Assembly (NCBI RefSeq): GCF_026788005.1
Contig: NZ_JABEPE010000004.1
Span: 1-64,000 of the forward strand
From: Alteromonas sp. a30
Lineage (GTDB): Bacteria > Pseudomonadota > Gammaproteobacteria > Enterobacterales > Alteromonadaceae
Length of the DNA stretch: 64,000 bases
Direction of reading: 5' to 3'
The notes below the pieces were generated by a model. It was not told where the DNA came from. It searched no databases and saw only the letters and a list, made by a program, of their open reading frames with translations. A program made the position numbers and the translations under genes. Position 1 is the stretch's first letter; each line of letters starts with the position of its first letter. Shown here piece by piece: positions 1-8,261 of the stretch.

Positions 1-3000
1 CACGCTGGGCGCAGTAAAGCCCACTTTGTGTACGCCATCGTTGTTGATGGCTGAGCCTTTTATCACCGCCAAAATGCGGTCGCCATCGGCTTCGGCGTCT
101 TCTAAACGCTTTAGCAATACCAAGCCCACGCCTTCGCCGCCCACCGTGCCTTTAGCTTTGGCATCAAAAGCACGACAATGCCCGTCAGGCGAATTAATCA
201 TCCCTTCTTGGTACAAGTAGCCTTCTTTGTTGGCGCGTAATGACACCCCTCCCGCCAGCGCCATATCGCAATCGCCATTTAAAATGCCTTGAATTGCAGT
301 GTGAACCGCCACTAGCGAGGTAGAACACGCCGATTGCACGTTGAGCGCAGGGCCGGTTAAATTCAGCTTGTTAGCCACTCGCGCCATAAAGAATTCGCGG
401 TCGCCAAGCGTGGCTAAATCGTATATGTCGGAACCAATTTGCGAAGCCGTTTGGAACACCTGTTGTAACCACAATAAGTTGTTACTTGCCCCGCCGTACA
501 AGCCAATGCGCGGCTGACTCCCCGTATTTGAAGCGCTGGCATCAACGGCGTACCCCGCCGCTTCCAAGGTTTGCCACGCACATTCATGCAACAAACGTAG
601 CTGCGGGTCGATGATTTGCGCTTCTCTGGGTTTATAGTCAAAGAAGGCGGCATCAAACTCTAACGAGCGCGATAAAATGCCACGTGCACGAATGTAGTTG
701 GGGTTATCCAGTAAGGTTTCGCTAATGCCGTAGGCCAGTCCTTGCTCGCGATCGAAGTGGCTAATCCCCTCAAGACCCTGTTCAAGATTGTGCCAAAATT
801 CCTCAATATTGCTTGCTTTCGGGAAGCTGCCCGCCATACCGATAATGGCGATATCTCGGCTGCTCCCTTTTTTATTTCGTGTTTGGTTTAAATGTTCATG
901 GGCGTTATCGTCATGAGTATCGCTGCTCTGCTGTTTTTTCAGCGCATGTTGAATATGCGCGGAGAGCCCGTTAATGCTCGCGTGAGTGAACACATCTACG
1001 GCTTTTAATTCGGGCAGCATCGATGCCTTAATTTTGTTAGTCAACATCACCACATTTAAGGATGTGCCACCTAACTCAAAGAAGTTGTCGTCTAATCCGA
1101 TTTGCTCCAGTCCCAGCACCTCTTGCCACAAAACCAACAATTGCTGCGTGATTTTATTCGCCACAACAGGGCCGCTTGTACCCGACTTGTGGATGTCCAA
1201 GGTTTGCTGCATTAGAGTTTTGCGATCCACCTTGTCGGTGGCGGTCATTGGCAATGCCGTTAGCGTTTGGATCACGCTGGGTAGCATAAATTCTGGCAAG
1301 GTTTGACGTAAATGCGCCTTAATGCTTTCGCTTAGCGCTTGTTTATCCGCAAGCAAGTGCGGCTTATCAAGCGCAACGGAAGACGGTACAACAAAGGCAA
1401 CGATTTTCTTCTCGGTGGCAGCACTGGCCTGTGCTATAGGACGCGCGACTACCGCGCATTGCGCGACCAAATCGCAGTTAGCAAGCTGCACTTCAATTTC
1501 GCCCAACTCCACCCGCAATCCACTGATTTTCACCTGATTGTCGATGCGGCCAACAAATTCGATATTGCCATCTGGCAGGTACTTCACCCAATCTCCGGTG
1601 CAATACACGCGCGAATCCGCTGAATGTGTCGCATCATCAGCAAAAAGATGTTGAACAAACGCGGCTGCGCTAGCGTCAGGTTTATTCAAATAGCCTTTGG
1701 CTAAGCCCGCACCGCCAATCAGTAATTCGCCCGCTACGCCAATAGGCGCAAGTTGTCCTTTGCTGTTGACCACGTAATGGGTGACGTTGGCGATAGGTCG
1801 ACCAATAGGCGTGTTTTTGCTGTTTTGGCTAGCGTGAATTGCAATTTCTTTTGAATGAGTTTGCAACGCACTGGGTACGTTAAAAAACGTACATGCAATC
1901 GTGGCTTCTGTGGGGCCATAACCATTAAATATTTGTAGGCCATCAACCTGCGATTTTATGGATTGCAACAACGCCTGATCGATAGGCTCTAAGCCCACAA
2001 TCATGGCTTTTAGCGCTAAGTGACGCGGCGATTCGCGCAACCACTCATTAAAGGCGCGCAAGAAGAAAGGCGGCACATAGGTCACGCTCACTTGCTGTTG
2101 TTGTAAGTAGCGGAAGAAGGTGTCTGGGTCGGTGCGCTGTTCTCCTTTTAACATGTGAACACAACCACCGCTAAGCAGTGGCACAAACCATTCCGACACG
2201 GCATAGTCAAAAATGGCGTTTGTCCACGCACTGTACACGCCACCTTGAGGTTGATTTAGCATGCGCGTCATCGCACTTAAATAGTTCACAATGTTGCTAT
2301 GCTGCACCATTACGCCTTTGGGCTTGCCCGTGGAGCCAGAGGTATAGATCAAATACGCCAAATCTTGTGCGCTGAATTCGCCGCCCACCTCATTCAAAGT
2401 CAAGTTCGCTGAGTCGTAATCGGGCAACGCTTGGTTTACCGCTTGCGCTTGGGTGTTTATCACCTGAATATTGCGCCCGGCAAGACTGCCATCAGCTAAA
2501 CAGGCCGCGCCTTCGTTGTCGGTTAACACCAATGGCAACGCTGTGTCGTCGAGAATGTAGCTCACGCGCTCGGCGGGAAATTCGGGGTCGATAGGCACAA
2601 ACAGCGCACCTAATTTTAGTGCGGCAATGGAGCTGATAATCACATCTTGATGGCGTCCATAACACACTCCGATTTTTTGCTGATGCCAATCAACACTATC
2701 TGATGTGTTTTGCTTCGATTTATTTAAACTTAGGAGCAGACGCGCCACCTGATTAGCTCGGCAATTAACCGCATCAAAAGTGGCATGAAAATGACTGTTA
2801 GCGCCCTCTGCGTGAATGGCTGGCAGGTTGGCGTAACGCTCAGCACAAGCTTCAAACCATGTTGCTAAATGTATTGGCTGTGACGCCTTTTCTGACCTTG
2901 TTCCTTGCATAAAAGACGCCGAATACTCTGGCGAATTCCACTGATGCAGCAAAGTATGAAGTTCGGCTTGCGGTAGTAACGGCAACTGCAAAATGTTCTG

Positions 3001-6000
3001 GGATGGCGCATCAACAATGCTTTGCAACAACACCATAAAACTGGCAGACAATCGCTGCGCAAACGTTTCGCTAAACAGTGCGGTGTTGTACTCCCAAATA
3101 AACTGCAAATCGCCCGCTTGCTCTTGCACAGCAATGCCTAATTCGAATTTGGCGATGTTATTTTCAAGGCTAAGCGGGGTGACATTTACCTTTGGCAGCG
3201 ACAGTTCAACTTGCTCATTGTTATTCAGAGTGAACATGATTTGGAACACGGGTGTGTGACTTTGGCTGCGCGGCGGGTTCAACTTTTCCACCACCCATTC
3301 AAAGGGAATATGCTGATGGCTTAAACCTTCGGTGATCACGCTGGCGTTTTGCGCCAAGTAGCCGCTAAAGTCCATGTTTTCATTAAGGCGAGTACGTAAC
3401 GCCACGGTATTGGCTAAAAAGCCCACCAGTTCGGAAACGCCCGCCTGTTCACGGTTTGCCACAGGCACACCTATCACGATGTCGTCGCTGTTTGACCAAC
3501 GAGAAACCAACAAGGCAAAGGCGCTTTCGAGTAAGGCGAATAGCGACACTTGCTGCTGCTTAGCCAGAGCATACAGCTTGTGCGCGAGCGCCTTTCCGGT
3601 GTTGCTGTGATGATGCTTACCGGCGAAGGTTTGCACCTGCGGCCTTGGGTTTTCGATGGGCAAACCATGAACAGTTGGGCAAGCTTGTAAATGCTTAATC
3701 CAATAATCAAGCGAGGCTTGCATTGCCCCGGATTGCCATTGTTGCTGCTGCCAAATGGCATAATCTGCATATTGCAGCGTAGGAACTGGCAAGGTGGCTT
3801 TCTGGCTCACATTGGCAGTTAATTGCGTGTAAAGCTGATTTAATTCGCGGATAAACACGCCTGATGACCATCCATCAGTGGCAATGTGATGCATCACAAA
3901 AATAGCGGCGTGATCGTTAGAATAACCATCAGCGCCAGTTTGGTTAGCACATTCCGCATCATCCAAAATAATTATTTGCGCGCTAAAAGGTAAGTCTTTG
4001 GCGAGATCAAAGCGCTGAGATGCCGCCTGATGCAATGCCGCATCGATAATCGTTTGCTTGGCGTTTTCCAACGTTTTTTCGGTTTTAGATGTTGTTTCGG
4101 CGGCAAGCTTTTGTCTTACATCCATTACCGTCACCGCGAACGCATCACTGGGCTGAATAAATTGATATGGCGTTTGATGTTGTTTGTCTTGTTCGGCATT
4201 CGACGATGTGACAATTAAGGTCCGTAAGCTTTCATGACGCGCAACTAATTGCATTAATGCTTGCTTGAATGCATCAAGATGCAGCATCCCTTGCAAGCGC
4301 AATCCAAATACCATGTTGTACACACCAACGGGTTCTTGTGCTTTTTCATCTGCACTTGAATCCCTGCTTGAATCCGAATTTGAATTTTCCCCCGACTCGG
4401 CCAACTGCTCTAAAATCCATAATTTCTTTTGTGAAAAAGACAACGGAATATGTGTCGGACGCTCGCTGGCGCTCAAGGCCGGAATGCTATTAGCAGGGCT
4501 TACATTTGCTGAATTTACGGCATCGGTAATTGGCTCGACATTTGCCGCCAGTAATGCGTCCACATTGGCCGAAATGCCACGAATGCTAGGTTGAGCAAAT
4601 AGGCGCTGCAATGGCAGTTCAACGGCAAATTTGTCGCGAATACGCGCAACCAACCGCGTTGCCAATAAGCTGTGTCCCCCGGAAGCAAAGAAATTGTCGT
4701 CTACCTTGGGTTGTTCAATCTGTAGCAAACTGGACCACATTACTGCGATTGCTTGCTCAGTTGGCGTTACCGTGCCGTGCTGGTTATTCGCATCGTGTGC
4801 TGCGCTCGATGCCACAGTATCGGTATTAAGGACGATGAAATCTTGCGGCGAAGGCAGGGCCTTAGTATCGAGCTTACCATTTGGGGTGAAGGTAAAAGTC
4901 TCCACTGGAATAAACAACGCGGGCACCATAAAAGTGGGTAATTGTTCCCCTAAGCGAGCTTTTAAGGCACTAATGCCTTGAGTGGTTTGCAGCGCAGCGC
5001 GGCTACTTTCATCTTTGCCGGTGAAATAGCAAATGAGGTTGGTATTGTTACGCGGATCAAGCATCACCACGTTGTCTTTTACGCCTTCAAGCGCACCAAT
5101 GTGGGTTTGAATTTCGTCTAATTCAATGCGATAACCGCGCAGTTTAACTTGGTTATCAGCTCGGCCTAAATACTCTAACTGCCCGACATGATTCCAGCGT
5201 ACGATGTCGCCCGTTTTGTAGTAACGGACGGCAGTATCCAAAGCGATTTGAACATCACTTTTATCAGACACATCCCCACGGGAAGCCTTTTTATAGCTTT
5301 CAATACAGGGGAAGTAATCAAAGTTGGCACTGACAAACTTTTCGGCGCTCAGCGCTGGCTGATTTAAATAACCCTCGGTCACTCCAGCACCGGACACCCA
5401 CAATTCTCCCACAGCACCCATGGGTAATAAGTGGCCGTTTTCGTCCACAATACAGCAGGCGTAATTGGGTAACGGACGCCCAATGTTAGGTTTGACGTTA
5501 CGCGTTTGCGCTAAGTTGGCATGAACAAACGCCGTTTTTGCATCACTCGCTCGCGACGCCTTAGCTAAACGACGTTCAATCACAGCAAAAGTGGTATCGA
5601 CGGTACATTCCGTTGGCCCATACAAATTCAACGCACATCGTTGATTTTGCTCGCTCAGGTCAGCAATTCGCTGCCACAAGCGAGTAGAAATGGGCTCGCC
5701 ACCTAGCGCTAAGTGAGGTAGTGCCTGCAACTCACTGGAATCGCTAATATCGAGCAATGTATCTAGCTGGGAGGGCGTACAATCGTAAATATCGATTTGT
5801 TCCCGCGCAAATAGGGCCAACAAATGTTGGCTTTGCTTGCGTTGTTGCTCATCTAAAATATACAGCGACACGCCCGTTGCTAATAAACTCAGCGCTTTTA
5901 AGGATGAATCGAAGGCGTAGGATGTATTCCATCCCCAACGTAGTGTTTCGACTTGGCCTTTTGTCTGGGATCTGCTTTCATCTTGCTGTTGGGAGGCGTT

Positions 6001-8256
6001 TTCATCAGCCAACGCTGGGTCAACATGCAGGTTAAAATACGTTGAACAAATCTCGCGTAAGCCTTGTCGCAGATTATTCAAATTACCGTGTGTTACTACC
6101 ACCCCTTTCGGATTTCCTGTAGAGCCGGAGGTGTAAATAATATAGGCAGTGTCGCTAGGGCGAATGTCCGGCAGGTTTTTAGTTGAACACTCCGTGTTTG
6201 CATTGGTAACAGGGGCATCCAAATATAATCGGTTTGCAGACACCTTTGCCTCTGACAACAGGCTGTCATATTCAAGATAACTCAACACCACGTTTGGCTT
6301 GGCATCATTCAACATATAAGCAATGCGCGCCTTGGGGTAACTGGGGTCGATAGGCACGTATGCAGCGCCAGCTTGCCACACTGCATAAATGGCGATAACT
6401 GCGTCCATGCTTCGCGGCAAAAGCAGTGCTATGGCATCGCCCTGCGTCACGCCCAGCGAGATTAAGCGTTGCGCCAATTGGTTAGAGTGGGCATACAACT
6501 CAGCATAGGTTAATTGCTGCTGTTGGGTTTTAAGCGCCACCTGATTAGGCATAAGCGCCACGGTTTGCGCCAGTGCATCTGGTGTTGAAAGCTGATTGCT
6601 GGTGTTGTTTTCATCAAAGGCGACACTCGACCCTTCGCCAAAACGCAGCAGTTGTTGTCGCGCTAAATCGGACACCAACGGCAGCTCAGCTAACGCCACG
6701 CGGGGTTGAGCAATAGCGGCGTCGATTAGCGCTAAAAATGCGTCACTTAAGCGTCGGATGCTCACTTCTTCAAACAACGAGGTGTTAAACAACCAATAGG
6801 TGCTAAGCGATGCGTTGTTCACCACCGTAAGTTGCAAGTCGAACTTAGCTTGCGTCAATTCATGAGCAACGCTTTGAATATCCACTCCTTGTAGCTGCAC
6901 AGGCAAATCGGTGTCTTCAAGCAGTGAAAACAGGATCTGAAAAAGTGGGCTGTAACGGCTGCTACGCTCAGGATTCACCGCTTCAATCACGGCATCAAAA
7001 GGCAAGTATTGATGCTCAAAAGCGTTAACAATAGTGTCGCGGCTTTGCACCAAGTAGTCCTGCGTCGGTAGGCTTAAATCCACCTGATGTCGCAACGCTA
7101 TGGTATTAACAAAAAAGCCGATTAGCCCATCTAAATCGGGATGTTGACGCCCAGCTACAGGTGTCCCCATGACGACATCATTGTGTCGCCCAAAGCGAGC
7201 AATAAGCACCGCGAAAAGGCTTTGTAGTACCACAAACAAGGTACTATCGGTTTGCTCAGCCAGTTGTTGTAATCCTGCTTTGCGCGCTGTACCTAATTTA
7301 ACTTCAAATCGCTTTGCTGGGTTTGATGGCGTACTTGGGCGAGCATGATCCAGCGGCAAGCTATGCAACTCGGGCGCATGAGCCAAATAACGTTTCCAGA
7401 ATTCAGTGCTAGCGTGAGCTTTGTCGCTGTTTAGCCAGTTCTTCTGCCATGCGGCGAAATCCGCATACTGCACAGGTAATTCGGGCAGCGAGCGTTGCAC
7501 CTGAGGCGTTTGGTTGTCTGCTGTAAGCCCGCTCTGCGCTTGATTGTAAAAACCTGCAAACTCGCTCAGTAAAATACCAACCGACCAATCATCGCAAATA
7601 ATATGGTGCAAATTGAACACCAGTAACCCATCGTTGTTGCTGAAACGCACTAATCGGGTTTTAAACAATGTTGCTTGAGTTAAATCGAAATGATGTTGTG
7701 ATTCATCCTGTAACACTTGCTCAATGCAAGCATCTACCTCCATTTCACTCTCAAGCTGCGTTACCTCAAATGCGGGCGCTAAATGCGGCTGAATTTCCTG
7801 CATTGGCTCGCCATCCACATCAATAAAACGGGTTCGCAATATTTCATGACGCGCAATGAGTTGCTCCAGCGCTACACGACACGCCGCTTCACTGATTTCG
7901 CCGCGCACTCGAAGCGCGCCCAACATGTTGTATTCATTGGCGTTACCGCTAAATTGCTCGATAAACCAAAGGCGTTGCTGTCCATACGATGCAGCCTGTT
8001 GCCAAGCGGTTTCGGTTTGCCTTTGGCTTACCCGAGCAATGCTCGATGTTTTTGCGGTTTGGGCAGATTGCACAGCCTGTAAATGCGCTACTAATTCTGC
8101 TTTGTATTGCTTTAGCTGCGCCAATAATTCCGGCGCAATTGCCTCGCCTTTAAACTGAATTTTTAGTTGCGGCGTTTCTGTTGTATTTGTGTCAATACTC
8201 AGATAAATACCGGCTTCAATACAGGCGTTCAGCAGTTGTTCTATGCTTATATTCAT
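1..8256 (-). CDS. Hybrid NRPS-PKS, partial (docking-C-A-T-C-A-T-KS...), runs off left edge
   Basis: Open for 2752 codons from the ATG at 8256 to the window edge, so the C-terminus is missing. Order seen: a TubC-type docking domain (residues 1-52), C1 (motif HHIICDDW), A1 (YTSGSTGNPKG near 6120), T1 (GGHSLL near 4690), C2 (MHHIATDGW near 3880), A2 (YTSGSTGKPKG near 2330), T2 (LGGTSL near 1065), then a ketosynthase from about 870 whose active Cys (ACSTS) is encoded at 325-327. Read against GrsA, the A1 pocket is D-S-K-D-A-G-L-V-D, somewhat Glu-like; the A2 pocket is D-Y-S-Y-I-G-G-I-A, which I cannot assign. It condenses two amino acids and passes the chain to a PKS extension step. It is the last visible gene of an operon, starting 5 bp after the peptidase gene. 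The substrate calls are weak inference; the domain calls are firm. Confidence 0.95.
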   Translation of the reverse strand, partial: MNISIEQLLNACIEAGIYLSIDTNTTETPQLKIQFKGEAIAPELLAQLKQYKAELVAHLQAVQSAQTAKTSSIARVSQRQTETAWQQAASYGQQRLWFIEQFSGNANEYNMLGALRVRGEISEAACRVALEQLIARHEILRTRFIDVDGEPMQEIQPHLAPAFEVTQLESEMEVDACIEQVLQDESQHHFDLTQATLFKTRLVRFSNNDGLLVFNLHHIICDDWSVGILLSEFAGFYNQAQSGLTADNQTPQVQRSLPELPVQYADFAAWQKNWLNSDKAHASTEFWKRYLAHAPELHSLPLDHARPSTPSNPAKRFEVKLGTARKAGLQQLAEQTDSTLFVVLQSLFAVLIARFGRHNDVVMGTPVAGRQHPDLDGLIGFFVNTIALRHQVDLSLPTQDYLVQSRDTIVNAFEHQYLPFDAVIEAVNPERSSRYSPLFQILFSLLEDTDLPVQLQGVDIQSVAHELTQAKFDLQLTVVNNASLSTYWLFNTSLFEEVSIRRLSDAFLALIDAAIAQPRVALAELPLVSDLARQQLLRFGEGSSVAFDENNTSNQLSTPDALAQTVALMPNQVALKTQQQQLTYAELYAHSNQLAQRLISLGVTQGDAIALLLPRSMDAVIAIYAVWQAGAAYVPIDPSYPKARIAYMLNDAKPNVVLSYLEYDSLLSEAKVSANRLYLDAPVTNANTECSTKNLPDIRPSDTAYIIYTSGSTGNPKGVVVTHGNLNNLRQGLREICSTYFNLHVDPALADENASQQQDESRSQTKGQVETLRWGWNTSYAFDSSLKALSLLATGVSLYILDEQQRKQSQHLLALFAREQIDIYDCTPSQLDTLLDISDSSELQALPHLALGGEPISTRLWQRIADLSEQNQRCALNLYGPTECTVDTTFAVIERRLAKASRASDAKTAFVHANLAQTRNVKPNIGRPLPNYACCIVDENGHLLPMGAVGELWVSGAGVTEGYLNQPALSAEKFVSANFDYFPCIESYKKASRGDVSDKSDVQIALDTAVRYYKTGDIVRWNHVGQLEYLGRADNQVKLRGYRIELDEIQTHIGALEGVKDNVVMLDPRNNTNLICYFTGKDESSRAALQTTQGISALKARLGEQLPTFMVPALFIPVETFTFTPNGKLDTKALPSPQDFIVLNTDTVASSAAHDANNQHGTVTPTEQAIAVMWSSLLQIEQPKVDDNFFASGGHSLLATRLVARIRDKFAVELPLQRLFAQPSIRGISANVDALLAANVEPITDAVNSANVSPANSIPALSASERPTHIPLSFSQKKLWILEQLAESGENSNSDSSRDSSADEKAQEPVGVYNMVFGLRLQGMLHLDAFKQALMQLVARHESLRTLIVTSSNAEQDKQHQTPYQFIQPSDAFAVTVMDVRQKLAAETTSKTEKTLENAKQTIIDAALHQAASQRFDLAKDLPFSAQIIILDDAECANQTGADGYSNDHAAIFVMHHIATDGWSSGVFIRELNQLYTQLTANVSQKATLPVPTLQYADYAIWQQQQWQSGAMQASLDYWIKHLQACPTVHGLPIENPRPQVQTFAGKHHHSNTGKALAHKLYALAKQQQVSLFALLESAFALLVSRWSNSDDIVIGVPVANREQAGVSELVGFLANTVALRTRLNENMDFSGYLAQNASVITEGLSHQHIPFEWVVEKLNPPRSQSHTPVFQIMFTLNNNEQVELSLPKVNVTPLSLENNIAKFELGIAVQEQAGDLQFIWEYNTALFSETFAQRLSASFMVLLQSIVDAPSQNILQLPLLPQAELHTLLHQWNSPEYSASFMQGTRSEKASQPIHLATWFEACAERYANLPAIHAEGANSHFHATFDAVNCRANQVARLLLSLNKSKQNTSDSVDWHQQKIGVCYGRHQDVIISSIAALKLGALFVPIDPEFPAERVSYILDDTALPLVLTDNEGAACLADGSLAGRNIQVINTQAQAVNQALPDYDSANLTLNEVGGEFSAQDLAYLIYTSGSTGKPKGVMVQHSNIVNYLSAMTRMLNQPQGGVYSAWTNAIFDYAVSEWFVPLLSGGCVHMLKGEQRTDPDTFFRYLQQQQVSVTYVPPFFLRAFNEWLRESPRHLALKAMIVGLEPIDQALLQSIKSQVDGLQIFNGYGPTEATIACTFFNVPSALQTHSKEIAIHASQNSKNTPIGRPIANVTHYVVNSKGQLAPIGVAGELLIGGAGLAKGYLNKPDASAAAFVQHLFADDATHSADSRVYCTGDWVKYLPDGNIEFVGRIDNQVKISGLRVELGEIEVQLANCDLVAQCAVVARPIAQASAATEKKIVAFVVPSSVALDKPHLLADKQALSESIKAHLRQTLPEFMLPSVIQTLTALPMTATDKVDRKTLMQQTLDIHKSGTSGPVVANKITQQLLVLWQEVLGLEQIGLDDNFFELGGTSLNVVMLTNKIKASMLPELKAVDVFTHASINGLSAHIQHALKKQQSSDTHDDNAHEHLNQTRNKKGSSRDIAIIGMAGSFPKASNIEEFWHNLEQGLEGISHFDREQGLAYGISETLLDNPNYIRARGILSRSLEFDAAFFDYKPREAQIIDPQLRLLHECAWQTLEAAGYAVDASASNTGSQPRIGLYGGASNNLLWLQQVFQTASQIGSDIYDLATLGDREFFMARVANKLNLTGPALNVQSACSTSLVAVHTAIQGILNGDCDMALAGGVSLRANKEGYLYQEGMINSPDGHCRAFDAKAKGTVGGEGVGLVLLKRLEDAEADGDRILAVIKGSAINNDGVHKVGFTAPSV

Positions 8257-8261
8257 GGTGA

